Origin: Acetobacter okinawensis
GTDB lineage: Bacteria > Pseudomonadota > Alphaproteobacteria > Acetobacterales > Acetobacteraceae
NCBI RefSeq assembly: GCF_002153655.1
Contig: NZ_JOPJ01000014.1
Coordinates: 1-64,000, forward strand
DNA: 64,000 nucleotides
Direction: 5' to 3'
Shown: piece after piece, positions 9,782 to 18,536 of the stretch
How positions within the stretch are numbered: position 1 is the stretch's first letter
Layout of the letters: every line of letters starts with the position of its first letter
Made by a program: the position numbers and the translations under genes
The notes under the pieces: model-generated
Databases searched by the model: none
What the model was told of the DNA's origin: nothing
Seen by the model: the letters and a program-made list of their open reading frames with translations, nothing else

Positions 9782-10455
9782 TCCTGCAGCATGTATCCGG
9801 CGTTACGGATGGTATGCACCAGAGCATGCTCGAACGGCTTGTCTATTTTTTGCCGCAGGCGGGAGATGTGGACGTCAATCACATTGGTCTGCGGGTCAAA
9901 GTGGTAGTCCCACACCCCTTCAAGCAGCATGGTGCGGGTAACCACCTGCCCGGTATGGCGCATTAAAAACTCCAGAAGCCGGAATTCGCGCGGCTGGAGG
10001 TCTATTTTCTGCCCGCCCCGGCGGACCGAGCGGGAGAGCAGGTCAATTTCCAGGTCGCTGACGGTCAGCTTGGTCAGGGGCTGGGCCTCGTTGCGGTTGC
10101 GGCGCACAAGGGCTTCCAGCCGGGCCTGTAGCTCGGAAAAAGAGAAAGGCTTGCTGACGTAGTCGTCCCCGCCTGCTTTAAGCCCGGCCACTTTTTCATC
10201 CACATCTGCCAGCGCGGACAGCAGGAGTACGGGGGTCATGTTGCCCTCGCGGCGCAGGGTTTCCAGAATATGGAGCCCCTCCACCCCACCGGGCAGCATG
10301 CGGTCGAGAATGATGACGTCAAACTTGTCCTGGCAGGCAAGGCTCAGCCCCTGTCTGCCGTCTGCTGCTTGTTCGACCAGATGACCCGCTTCCGCCAGGC
10401 CCTTGGCGACAAAGTTACGGACCGTTTGATCATCTTCTATTAGAAGAACACGCAT
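9778..10455 (-). CDS. OmpR-family response regulator
   Basis: A 225-residue regulator with a receiver domain (acidic EDD at 7-9, phosphoacceptor Asp51, conserved Lys102 in SKPF) and a C-terminal winged helix of OmpR/PhoB type (LQPREFRLLEFLMRH, then a DNA-recognition helix near VIDVHISRLRQKID). It precedes and overlaps the kinase gene. A perfect inverted repeat 41-61 bases upstream of its start is a candidate autoregulatory site. Targets are not predictable from sequence. Confidence 0.93.
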   Translation of the reverse strand: MRVLLIEDDQTVRNFVAKGLAEAGHLVEQAADGRQGLSLACQDKFDVIILDRMLPGGVEGLHILETLRREGNMTPVLLLSALADVDEKVAGLKAGGDDYVSKPFSFSELQARLEALVRRNRNEAQPLTKLTVSDLEIDLLSRSVRRGGQKIDLQPREFRLLEFLMRHTGQVVTRTMLLEGVWDYHFDPQTNVIDVHISRLRQKIDKPFEHALVHTIRNAGYMLQE

Positions 10456-10495
10456 AGACAGACCCCAGATTATCCAAACGGATTACGAAATTCTT

Positions 10496-10516
10496 ACAAG
10501 AAATATATGTTCTTGT
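10496..10516. promoter_or_regulatory. Inverted repeat ACAAGAA-N7-TTCTTGT upstream of the response regulator
   Basis: Perfect 7-base arms are separated by ATATATG, lying 41-61 bases upstream of the response-regulator ATG. The left arm overlaps a second small palindrome, TTCTT-AC-AAGAA (10491-10502). The AT-rich centre could contain a -10 hexamer. This layout suits a dimeric regulator, most simply the adjacent OmpR-family protein. Confidence 0.55.
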
Positions 10517-10538
10517 CACGGCTTAGTGCGGAAATGTT

Positions 10539-11639
10539 TCATATACGGTCTGTTTCGGCTAGGGGTTTTGTGAGGGAATCGAGTATTGCCAGCAAAACCG
10601 CCGTAAGGGGGGAGGCAAATATCAGCCCGGGGAAGCCCAGAATGGCACCAAACAGGGTCTGGGACAGAACAGTCAGGGCTGGTGGCATCTGCACCGCATG
10701 GCGCTGGATAACGGGGGCCAGCACGTTGCCTTCAAAAAACTGGATCACGCTGTAGAGCACGGCCACCATAATGGTCTCCCGCGTGCCAAGGGAGAGTGCG
10801 AGGAGCAGTGCGGGAACAGCGCCCATGATCGCGCCAATATAGGGTATGAAATTACACATCCCCGCCAGCACGCCCAGTGCGAGCGCTAAAGGCACGCCAA
10901 TAAACCACAGTCCTATGCCCGAGAGCGTGCCAACCACCAGCATGTCCAAAGACTGGCCCGCAACCCATGCCCACAGGGTCTGGCCCGCGCGCAGCAGCAA
11001 CTGGCGGATGATCGGCCGCCGCTCGGGGGGGACCAGCCGCAGCAGGCCGTTGGCGTAGGTGGCAGGGGACATGGCAAAATACAGCCCCGCAATCAGCACG
11101 ACCAGCAGTGTGCCAATGGCGCCAAAGGCAGAGCCGAGGATACCTGTCATGGAGCCTGCAATGCGCGAGCCAAGGGAGGCCAGCCCGCTATCCCCTCCCG
11201 TATGGTGCCCCCCGAGCGAGGCAGGCAGATAGTTCAGAATCATCTGTCCGGTCGGGGTGCCTTGCAGGGTGTCACGCAAGGCCATTTCCTGCTGGCGGAG
11301 GGCCTCTTGCAGGCGGATTGCCTCGCTCACAATGGACGGCCCGCTGTTCCATACCAGCAGACCCGCGCTGGACAGCAGGGCCAGCACCACAATGGACAGC
11401 GCCCAGCCGTGTGACAGCCCAAGGTGGCGGCGCAGGATGTTGGACAGGCCATAAAGCACCACCGCGCATAGTACGGAGGCAAACACCACCATCAGCACGT
11501 CACCCAAAAGCCAGATGAGCAGGCCCATGCACACAGCCCCCGCGCACAGGCGCAGAATGCGGGCAATGTGTTCGGGGCCAAAAGCGGGGGTGTCCGGTCG
11601 TGACGTGTGGGGGGGAGGAAAACCGCTATCGGATGACAT
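10539..11639 (-). CDS. AI-2E family (YdiK/PerM-type) membrane permease
   Basis: A 366-residue inner-membrane protein with about eight hydrophobic helices and a soluble region in the middle (roughly 115-165) between two membrane blocks, as in the AI-2 exporter-like/PerM superfamily. Conserved-looking Gly/Pro segments near the end (VPLALALGVLAGMCNFIPYIGAI; QFFEGNVLAPVIQ) fit the family. The ATG at 11639 is chosen: it gives the family-like N-terminus, with a weak AAAGAG upstream. Substrates of family members are mostly unproven, so transport of AI-2 should not be assumed. Confidence 0.82.
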   Translation of the reverse strand: MSSDSGFPPPHTSRPDTPAFGPEHIARILRLCAGAVCMGLLIWLLGDVLMVVFASVLCAVVLYGLSNILRRHLGLSHGWALSIVVLALLSSAGLLVWNSGPSIVSEAIRLQEALRQQEMALRDTLQGTPTGQMILNYLPASLGGHHTGGDSGLASLGSRIAGSMTGILGSAFGAIGTLLVVLIAGLYFAMSPATYANGLLRLVPPERRPIIRQLLLRAGQTLWAWVAGQSLDMLVVGTLSGIGLWFIGVPLALALGVLAGMCNFIPYIGAIMGAVPALLLALSLGTRETIMVAVLYSVIQFFEGNVLAPVIQRHAVQMPPALTVLSQTLFGAILGFPGLIFASPLTAVLLAILDSLTKPLAETDRI

Positions 11640-11796
11640 GCAAGAAAACTCTTTCAGGATCGGGGGAGGCTGTGTAACGGCTGTCCGCTCATTCTGTGTG
11701 TAAGCACACGACTTATTACTTTTTTGTGTAGTCTTATCCATTCTGGCGCGGATGTGAGAAGACATTTCTTTGATAGTTGCAGGAGCACGAACGGAC

Positions 11797-13008
11797 ATGT
11801 CTGGCGGGAACGATGGGGGACTGGCGGCTGCCTCCAAGGCCATTCTCGCTCTGGCGGTGGGCACTTTTGCCATCGGCACGGGGGAATTTGCGGCAATGGG
11901 GCTGCTGCCCCAGATGGCGGACAGCATGCACGCCAGTATTCCCCGCACAGGGGAGGCCATTTCGGCCTACGCTCTGGGTGTGGTGGTGGGCGCACCTGTT
12001 GTGTCGGTCATGGCGGCGCGGATGTCGCGCAGGCAGTTGCTGGTGCTGCTCATGGCATGGTTTGCCGTGACCAATGCGTTGGGCACCCTTGCTGGCACGT
12101 TGGGCATGCTTGATCTGGCGCGGTTTGTAACCGGGTTGCCACATGGCTCCTTTATGGGGGTTGCTGCCCTTGTGGCGGCCGGGCTGGTGGAGCGTGGTTA
12201 CCGTGGGCGGGCAGTGGGGCGTGTTTTTTCGGGCCTGACCATTGCCAATGTGGTGGGGGCTCCCTTTGCAACTTATGCCGGGTCCTATTTTGGCTGGCGG
12301 CTGTCCTACCTGTTTATCGGCCTTATTGGGGCGCTGTGCTGCCTTATGGTGCTGGCATGGGTACCTTATGACCCGCCAAACAGGGCGCGCTCGGCCCTGT
12401 CGGAGCTGGGAGCCTTTTCGCGCAAGCAGGTCTGGTACGTCATGGGTACGGTGGCTGTGGGCTGTGGTGGCATGTTTTGCGTGTACACCTATTTTTCCGT
12501 GACTTTGCAGGACGTAACCCATGTGCCGTTATGGGGGGTGCCGCTTTTTCAGGCGCTCTGGGGTGTGGGCATGTGTTCGGGCGCATGGGCTGGCGGGCAT
12601 CTGATGGACAAGAACCTTAAATGGGCGACCATTTCTGCCTTTTTGTGGAATGCAGCAGCACTGGGCCTGTTTGCGCTGGTTGCGCATTCGGTATGGCTGA
12701 CGGCTCTGGCCGTTTTCATGCTCGGGGGTGGCATTGCCATTGGCCCGGCCATGCAGGTGCGCCTGATGGATGTTGCAGCCGATGCGCAAACCCTTGCCGC
12801 TTCCATGAACCACGCTGCCTTCAACCTCGCCAATGCCATTGGGGCATGGCTGGGTGGGGTGGTGCTGGCCGTGGGTTTTGGGCTGGAAGCCACGGGCTGG
12901 GCAGGTATGGCGCTCTCGCTTGTGGGGCTGGTGCTCTTTTTGCTCTCGTTGCAGGTGGAAGCGCGTGACGCCAGCAAGGCCGCAGCCGTGGATGGGCAGG
13001 TCGGATAA
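11797..13008 (+). CDS. MFS efflux transporter, DHA1 / AraJ-like
   Basis: A 403-residue major facilitator with 12 predicted helices. The N-half opens with ALAVGTFAIGTGEFAAMGLLP, typical of the AraJ/PbuE/sugar-efflux group, and has the loop 2-3 basic motif (MAARMSRRQ). The ATG at 11797 follows AGGAG by 11 bases and places the first helix directly after a short polar tail; a TTG at 11770 in frame is an alternative. It probably exports small solutes such as sugars, purines or drugs, but no substrate is readable. It converges with the ABC-F gene over a 14-bp hairpin. Confidence 0.85.
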   Translation: MSGGNDGGLAAASKAILALAVGTFAIGTGEFAAMGLLPQMADSMHASIPRTGEAISAYALGVVVGAPVVSVMAARMSRRQLLVLLMAWFAVTNALGTLAGTLGMLDLARFVTGLPHGSFMGVAALVAAGLVERGYRGRAVGRVFSGLTIANVVGAPFATYAGSYFGWRLSYLFIGLIGALCCLMVLAWVPYDPPNRARSALSELGAFSRKQVWYVMGTVAVGCGGMFCVYTYFSVTLQDVTHVPLWGVPLFQALWGVGMCSGAWAGGHLMDKNLKWATISAFLWNAAALGLFALVAHSVWLTALAVFMLGGGIAIGPAMQVRLMDVAADAQTLAASMNHAAFNLANAIGAWLGGVVLAVGFGLEATGWAGMALSLVGLVLFLLSLQVEARDASKAAAVDGQVG

Positions 13009-13009
13009 G

Positions 13010-13045
13010 AACTTGGGCTGCAAGGAGTGCTTTGCAGCCCAAGTT
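13010..13045. terminator. Convergent intergenic hairpin without a T-run
   Basis: AACTTGGGCTGCAA and TTGCAGCCCAAGTT form a perfect 14-bp stem with an 8-base loop immediately after the MFS stop and before the stop of the convergent ABC-F gene. No T-tract follows on either side, so it may act as a bidirectional block or a 3'-end stabiliser. Confidence 0.6.
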
Positions 13046-13115
13046 GTGCGCTCACGCAGGTGAGGGCCGTTGTGCCGGAATGGTGCGGGCCTTTGTTGCG
13101 AGGGCAGCGCGCGGC

Positions 13116-15008
13116 TTAGGGCTCGCTGGTGGCGGCTTCTTCCATTTCCGCTTCCGCGGCCAGCCAGCGTTCCTCGGCTTCAGCTTCGTCCTTGGCAATG
13201 GCGGCCAGACGTGTGTTCAGGCGGGTCACTTCCGCCGCCTTGCCATCTGCATACAGGGCCGGGTCGGCCAGAGCGGCCTCTAGCTTTGCGCGCTCGCTTG
13301 CCAGCTTGGCCAGCTTGGCCTCTGCATCCTTGGCAATTTTGCGTAAGGGGGCCAGTGCTTTGCGCGCCTCTGCCCGGTCGCGCCGGTCATCCTTGCGGCT
13401 TTGCTGCCCGGTACTATCCTGCCGTGGGCGGTTGGCGGCGCGGGCGCGCTCAAGCAGCCATGTGCGGTATTCGCTCATATCCCCTTCAAATGGGGTCACG
13501 TGGCCATCTGCCACCAGCCAGAGCCTGTCTGCCACCAGTTCCACCAGATGGGGGTCATGGCTGATCAGCACCACAGCGCCTTCAAAATCGGCCAGAGCGC
13601 GGATCAGCGCATCGCGCGCGTCGAGGTCAAGGTGGTTGGTGGGTTCGTCCAGTATCAGCAGTTGCGGGGCATCACGCGTGGCAAGGGCGAGCAGCAGGCG
13701 GGCTTTTTCCCCCCCCGAGAGGTCTTTGACTGCGGTTTCCGCCCGGTCCGCGTCCAGCCCAAAGCGGGCGAGCTGGGCGCGTACAATGGGTGGGGTGGCC
13801 TTGGGCAGGGCGCGCGCCATATGGGCAATGGGGGTTTGGTCCAGATGCAGTTCCTCGGTCTGGTGCTGGGCAAAATAGCCCACCTTCAGCCGTGGGTTGC
13901 GCTCCACATCGCCCGACAGGGCGGCAAGCCGCCCCGCGATCAGCTTGGCCAGTGTGGATTTACCGTTGCCGTTGGCCCCCAGCAGGGCAATGCGGCTTTC
14001 CATGTCCAGCCGGAAGGAGAGGTTCCCCAGCACTGGCTTGCCGTCATACCCCACGCTGGCGCGATTGACGCTGAGGATGGGGGGCGGAAGCTGTTCTGGC
14101 TCGGGGAAGGCAAAATGCGCTGCGGTGTCTTCCACCACGGCGTCGATCACGGGCAGTTTTTCCAGCGCCTTGATCCGGGCCTGCGCCTGCTTGGCTTTGG
14201 TGGCCTTGGCACGGAAGCGGTCAACAAAGGACTGCATATGCGCACGGCGGGCGGCTATTTTTTCGGCCTGCCGGGTTTGCTGCAAGGCCTGCTCGGTGCG
14301 GATTCGCACAAAATTTTCATATCCGCCGGGGGTCAGGTTCAGCTTGCCACGCTCAAGGTGGGCAATGGCGTCCACGCAGGAGTCCAGCAGCCCCCGGTCA
14401 TGGCTGACAATCAGGGCCGCTCCTGCGAATCGGCGCAGCCAGTCTTCCAGCCAGAGTGTGGCCTCAAGGTCCAGATGGTTGGTTGGTTCGTCCAGCAGCA
14501 GCAGGTCGGGTTCCAAAAACAATGCCGTGGCAAGTGAGACGCGCATACGCCACCCACCAGAAAAATCGGACACGGGGCGCATCTGCGCTTCCGCGCTAAA
14601 GCCCAGCCCCGCCAGAACGGCCCCTGCGCGTGCAGGCGCACTGTCGGCTCCAATGGCGCGCAGGCGCTCGTGTATTTCGCCCAGACGCATGGGGTCCGTG
14701 GCCTGTTCGGCCTCTGCCAGCAGGGTTGTGCGCTCTACGTCCCCCGCCAGAACGGTTTCCAGCAGATTGGCCCCATCTGCCGGGGCTTCCTGCTTGACGC
14801 GGGCCATGCGCGCGCGTGAGGACAGGCGGATGTCCCCACCATCGGGGGTAATGTCCCCCGCAATGGCGGCCAGCAGGGTGGACTTGCCAGCACCATTGCG
14901 CCCGACCAGACCGACCTTGCGGCCGGGGTCGATGGAAAGGCTCGCCTGGTCCAGCAGAACGCGGCCAGCCATGCGCAGACTAAGGTTGGAGATGACAAGC
15001 AGGCTCAA
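13116..15008 (-). CDS. ABC-F family ATPase (YheS/Uup-type)
   Basis: A 630-residue soluble protein with two ABC ATPase domains and no membrane segments, so a ribosome-associated translation factor rather than a transporter. Walker A motifs are GRNGAGKST (36-44) and GANGNGKST; signature motifs are SGGWRMR and SGGEKAR; both Walker B motifs read LLLDEPTNHLD or LILDEPTNHLD. Between the domains lies a charged linker (the P-site tRNA interaction motif), and a basic C-terminal coiled coil rich in Lys/Ala/Glu ends the protein. Translation appears to start at a TTG (15008) preceded by GAGAG. It diverges from ndk. Confidence 0.92.
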   Translation of the reverse strand: MSLLVISNLSLRMAGRVLLDQASLSIDPGRKVGLVGRNGAGKSTLLAAIAGDITPDGGDIRLSSRARMARVKQEAPADGANLLETVLAGDVERTTLLAEAEQATDPMRLGEIHERLRAIGADSAPARAGAVLAGLGFSAEAQMRPVSDFSGGWRMRVSLATALFLEPDLLLLDEPTNHLDLEATLWLEDWLRRFAGAALIVSHDRGLLDSCVDAIAHLERGKLNLTPGGYENFVRIRTEQALQQTRQAEKIAARRAHMQSFVDRFRAKATKAKQAQARIKALEKLPVIDAVVEDTAAHFAFPEPEQLPPPILSVNRASVGYDGKPVLGNLSFRLDMESRIALLGANGNGKSTLAKLIAGRLAALSGDVERNPRLKVGYFAQHQTEELHLDQTPIAHMARALPKATPPIVRAQLARFGLDADRAETAVKDLSGGEKARLLLALATRDAPQLLILDEPTNHLDLDARDALIRALADFEGAVVLISHDPHLVELVADRLWLVADGHVTPFEGDMSEYRTWLLERARAANRPRQDSTGQQSRKDDRRDRAEARKALAPLRKIAKDAEAKLAKLASERAKLEAALADPALYADGKAAEVTRLNTRLAAIAKDEAEAEERWLAAEAEMEEAATSEP

Positions 15009-15148
15009 CGCAACTCTCGTTTCTTGTGGAATAATAGATTACATTCTGTGTGGTACCTACCAGCCAGCGCCGATATGCTCTAGATGGAAACGCTGAACAT
15101 CCGCCTGAACAGGGTGGATATCCGCGTTTACACCCGAAGGAGGGCCTT

Positions 15149-15571
15149 ATGGCTAAAGAACGTACCCTGTCCATTATCAAGCCGGACGCAACCCGTCGCA
15201 ACCTGACCGGCAAGATCAACGCCGTGTTTGAAGATGCAGGCCTGAGCATTGTCGCCCAGAAGCGCGTGCAGCTTTCCCCCGCTGTGGCTGGCGCTTTTTA
15301 CGCGGTTCATAAGGAACGCCCTTTTTATAACGACCTCGTGTCCTTCATGATCTCCGGCCCGGTTGTGGTGCAGGTGCTCGAAGGCGAAAACGCTGTTGCC
15401 AAGAACCGCGAAGTCATGGGTGCAACCGACCCCAAAAAAGCCGACCCCCAGACCATCCGCGCCCAGTTTGCTGAAAGCATTGAAGCAAACTCCGTGCATG
15501 GTTCCGACAGCGCGGAAAACGCTGCAAACGAAATCCGCTTCTTCTTTGCAGAAACGGAAATCCTGCCCTAA
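15149..15571 (+). CDS. ndk: Nucleoside diphosphate kinase
   Basis: Makes NTPs and dNTPs by phosphate transfer through a phospho-histidine. It is 140 residues, the family norm, and opens with the standard [11 protein letters not shown] strand. The active-site His lies in the NSVHGSDS segment near residue 117. The ATG at 15149 follows AAGGAGG by five bases; the frame is open further upstream but without another such site. It stands alone between divergent abc-F and the following hpnR, with about 220 bases of structured spacer downstream. Confidence 0.98.
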   Translation: MAKERTLSIIKPDATRRNLTGKINAVFEDAGLSIVAQKRVQLSPAVAGAFYAVHKERPFYNDLVSFMISGPVVVQVLEGENAVAKNREVMGATDPKKADPQTIRAQFAESIEANSVHGSDSAENAANEIRFFFAETEILP

Positions 15572-15627
15572 TTCTGGCAGAGCACACCCCGGCGTTGTGC
15601 CTTGTGCATACGTCGGGGCCGCCAGAA

Positions 15628-15643
15628 TGGCGGTTAACCGCCA
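15628..15643. promoter_or_regulatory. Perfect 16-bp palindrome between ndk and hpnR
   Basis: TGGCGGTTAACCGCCA equals its own reverse complement. It lies 57 bases after ndk and 150 bases before the hpnR ATG. It has no T-tract, so an operator is as likely as an RNA hairpin. Confidence 0.5.
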
Positions 15644-15736
15644 AGCCAGACGTCTTGCGCATGGGAGATACCCGGCGGCAAGGCAGGGCAAGCGGCGACC
15701 TTTCTTATATAAACATTTCTTATGCTCCCGCGTTAT

Positions 15737-15770
15737 GGGCAGGGTGGAACGACATGCGTGTTCCCCGCCC
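15737..15770 (+). promoter_or_regulatory. Imperfect hairpin in the hpnR leader
   Basis: GGGCAGGGTGGAAC can pair, with bulges, to GTTCCCCGCCC across about nine bases. It lies 23 bases before the hpnR ATG, just upstream of the GAAAGGAA ribosome binding site, where it could influence translation. Confidence 0.35.
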
Positions 15771-15792
15771 GCAGTAGGCAGAAAGGAATGTC

Positions 15793-17334
15793 ATGAAAGT
15801 TCTGGCGGTTCATCCCAGCGCCCTGATGTACACCAAGGTTTTCCTGCGGCTGGAGCCGCTGGGGCTGGAGCTGGTGGCCGGTGCTGCGCGGAATGCCGGA
15901 CATGACGTGCGCATTATCGACCTGCAGGCCGAAACGCACGAAGATTACTGGAAGCTGGTTGAGGAGTTCCAGCCGGACGCCATCTGCTACTCCGGCAGCT
16001 ACCTTGCCAATGTGCCCGAAATTCTCGATCTGTGCCGTGAAACCCGCTACCGCTTTCCGCTGGTGTTCCAGTTTATTGGCGGGCACTCCGTCTCGTTTAT
16101 CGCCAGAGACGTGCTTGAGCTGTCCGAAGGGTCGGTCAACTGCATTCTCAAGGGCGAGGGGGATGCAACCGTTGGCCTGCTGCTTGAGGCCGTGCAGAAT
16201 GGCACAAATATTCTGGATGTCCCCGGTACGGTGACGCTGGATGGGGAAGGCCCGCCCCCCATTTTTGTCAAATCCCTTGATGAGGTGCGGCCCGCGCGTG
16301 ACCTGCTGCGCCACCGCAACAAATACTTTATTGGCACGCTGGACCCCGCTGCCTCCATTGAATTTGCCCGTGGCTGCCCGTGGGACTGCACATTCTGCTC
16401 GGCATGGACCTTTTACGGGCGCTCCTACCGTACGGCCAGCCCGCAGGTGATTGCCGACGAGCTGGAGGAAATCAAGGAACCCGGCATCTTTATTGTGGAT
16501 GACGTGGCCTTTGTGCACGAAGAGCACGGCATGGCCATTGCCGATGAAATTAAGAAGCGGGGCATTAAAAAGGAATATTACCTTGAAACCCGCGCAGACG
16601 TTTTGCTGCGCAACAAGGAGGTGTTCAAGGTCTGGAGCGAGATCGGGCTGTCCTACATCTTCATCGGCATGGAAGCGGTGGATGAGGAAGGGCTTAAGCA
16701 GTTCCGCAAGCGCGTCTCGCTCGACAAGAACTTTGAGGCACTGGAATACGCCCGCTCGCTGGGGCTGATTGTGGCCATCAATATTATTGCCGATCCGTCA
16801 TGGGACCGTGCGCGGTTTGAGGCGGTGCGGCAATGGTGTCTGGAAATTCCTGATATTGTGAATATTTCCGTCACCACGCCGTATCCGGGGACGGAAATCT
16901 GGCACAAGGAGGCACGCCGCCTGACCACGCGTGACTACCGCCTGTTTGATATCCAGCACGCGGTTCTGCCCACCACGCTGCCTTTGCCTGAGTTTTATGA
17001 AGAACTGGTCAAAACCCAGCAGGTTCTCAACACCAAGCATATGGGCTGGCAGGCACTCAAGGACACGGCGGGCATTGCGGTCAATCTGCTCAAGAACGGG
17101 CAGACCAATTTTGTTAAAATGCTGTGGAAGTTCAACTCGGTGTTCAATCCCGAATTGCAGCTTGCCGACCACCAGCGCCCTGCGCGCTACCTTATGCCCG
17201 TGCAGCCCGATGCGGTGGACAAGATCGACCGCAATGACCTGTACGTGCACGGCCCCGGTGGGCGCAAAACCCGTGCGCTGGACGATGCGACCGAAACCTT
17301 TGTGGATAAAACCCGCATGGGGGAAGAGGCCTGA
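15793..17334 (+). CDS. hpnR: Hopanoid C-3 methylase (B12-binding radical SAM)
   Basis: Adds a methyl group at C-3 of hopanoids, giving 3-methylhopanoids in the membranes of acetic acid bacteria and some methanotrophs. The 513-residue protein has an N-terminal cobalamin-binding fold (about 1-140, opening with MKVLAVHPSA and continuing through GHDVRIIDLQAE). A radical SAM domain follows with the 4Fe-4S cluster motif Cys195-x3-Cys199-x2-Cys202 in RGCPWDCTFCS. The C-terminal part (about 400-513) is the methylase-specific tail. AAAGGAA precedes the ATG. The other hopanoid genes (shc, hpnA-O) are not in this window. Assignment is from sequence pattern; B12-radical SAM paralogues exist, but overall length and N-terminus fit HpnR best. 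Confidence 0.85.
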   Translation: MKVLAVHPSALMYTKVFLRLEPLGLELVAGAARNAGHDVRIIDLQAETHEDYWKLVEEFQPDAICYSGSYLANVPEILDLCRETRYRFPLVFQFIGGHSVSFIARDVLELSEGSVNCILKGEGDATVGLLLEAVQNGTNILDVPGTVTLDGEGPPPIFVKSLDEVRPARDLLRHRNKYFIGTLDPAASIEFARGCPWDCTFCSAWTFYGRSYRTASPQVIADELEEIKEPGIFIVDDVAFVHEEHGMAIADEIKKRGIKKEYYLETRADVLLRNKEVFKVWSEIGLSYIFIGMEAVDEEGLKQFRKRVSLDKNFEALEYARSLGLIVAINIIADPSWDRARFEAVRQWCLEIPDIVNISVTTPYPGTEIWHKEARRLTTRDYRLFDIQHAVLPTTLPLPEFYEELVKTQQVLNTKHMGWQALKDTAGIAVNLLKNGQTNFVKMLWKFNSVFNPELQLADHQRPARYLMPVQPDAVDKIDRNDLYVHGPGGRKTRALDDATETFVDKTRMGEEA

Positions 17335-17346
17335 GCAGCCTTTAAT

Positions 17347-18033
17347 TTACAACGCAGTCTGGTGGGGTGGCGGGCCAAAGGCAAATGCCTGCGGGGTATA
17401 GGTCTCCACCACCAGACTGAATGGCGTGCCCGCGTGGGTGCGTAAAAGGGCCACGTGCCGGAACAGGTGGGGGGGCAGGGCCAGTGGTTGGCTCTGCGGT
17501 GCGCCCGGTACCGTGCCGTGCAGGAGCTGCTCCTGCATTTCCCACAAATCCGGTAGGGGGGACCACAGCGTTTCGCGCCGGATAAGCTGGCGGGTAAAAC
17601 GCAGGGGGGAGACAACACGGCCAAAAGGTGTGTCGGTCTGCTCCAGTGCCTGAGTCATGGACTGGCTCAGGCGGTTTGTTACAAACCAGTTTTCCGCCTC
17701 CGAGTACGTGTGCGTGGTCCCCATCAGGCGAATTTTGCGGTAGCCGAGACCCTGCCCTGTGTGCGGGGTGGGCATGTCCAGCGTTGCCAGCAGGTCGGCT
17801 GGGCAGGGGCGTGGGGGGCTTGTTACGCGCTCGGCCCGCAGGGCTTCCTGCCCGCATAGCAGCTTATGCGCCCTTAGCCAGTGTTCGAGCGTTTGTGTGG
17901 CGCTGTTTTCGGCCAGCAGGCGGTTTTCCATCTGGTTGATCAGGCTTGCCAGCATCAGCCGGTGCAAAAAACTGTCCTGCCAGACGGAGGGCAGGGGGGC
18001 TGTTGTCGGGGCGGGGGGCTTAAAGTCGGGCAT
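17347..18033 (-). CDS. Chorismate-lyase-like protein (UbiC/DUF98-type fold)
   Basis: A 228-residue soluble protein. Its middle carries YRKIRLMGTTHTYSEAENWF followed by a TDTPFGRVVSP turn, which I associate with the chorismate pyruvate-lyase-like family: a strand, a conserved Ser-Glu-Ala-x-Asn-Trp helix start, then the DTPFG loop. If active, it would release pyruvate from chorismate to give 4-hydroxybenzoate for ubiquinone. The N- and C-terminal thirds are Pro-rich and unlike Escherichia coli UbiC. It converges with hpnR at a distance of only 12 bases. The assignment is by pattern only. Confidence 0.5.
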   Translation of the reverse strand: MPDFKPPAPTTAPLPSVWQDSFLHRLMLASLINQMENRLLAENSATQTLEHWLRAHKLLCGQEALRAERVTSPPRPCPADLLATLDMPTPHTGQGLGYRKIRLMGTTHTYSEAENWFVTNRLSQSMTQALEQTDTPFGRVVSPLRFTRQLIRRETLWSPLPDLWEMQEQLLHGTVPGAPQSQPLALPPHLFRHVALLRTHAGTPFSLVVETYTPQAFAFGPPPHQTAL

Positions 18034-18173
18034 GCGCTGCTTATATCATGCTTTGGGGCTGGGTGCGGCGGCACATCTTCTGTTTCGCATCAAGGGGGAG
18101 TTGCGTTATGGAAGAAACGGGATGACCGTGTAAAAGCGCCATTCAGGAATTTGACAAAAAGGATGTAAACGCA

Positions 18174-18386
18174 ATGAGCCAGACGACAGCAAGCTTCATG
18201 GTCGAAGGGATGACGTGTGATGGTTGCGTTTCTTCCGTAAAACGTGCGCTGGCAGCAATTGATGGCGTGGACGGCACGGATGTCAATCTGGCCAATGGTG
18301 AGGTCAAGGTCACATACGACCCTGCACGTGTTGGTGTTTCCTCCCTGCGTGACGCCATTCGTGGAGCGGGTTACGAGGTAAGCTGA
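18174..18386 (+). CDS. Heavy-metal-associated (HMA) domain protein, CopZ-like
   Basis: A 70-residue single HMA domain with the metal-binding motif MTCDGC (residues 13-18) at the end of the first strand and the typical beta-alpha-beta-beta-alpha-beta length. Such proteins bind Cu(I), or sometimes another soft metal, and hand it to a P-type ATPase or regulator in the cytoplasm. No ATPase lies next to it here, so its partner must be elsewhere. AAAGGA lies about eight bases before the ATG. Confidence 0.88.
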   Translation: MSQTTASFMVEGMTCDGCVSSVKRALAAIDGVDGTDVNLANGEVKVTYDPARVGVSSLRDAIRGAGYEVS

Positions 18387-18536
18387 ACAGGCCCATGCCT
18401 GCCATGCAGCCAGCGGAAAGGGGGCGTGAGTTGTGGCCTCTGGCTGTTGGCTGGTGGACATGGCACCATGGCCTGCACCGGAGCAACCGGTGGTAGCAAG
18501 ACCGCCCGATGGGCGGCAACAGAGGTAAGCTGGTCC

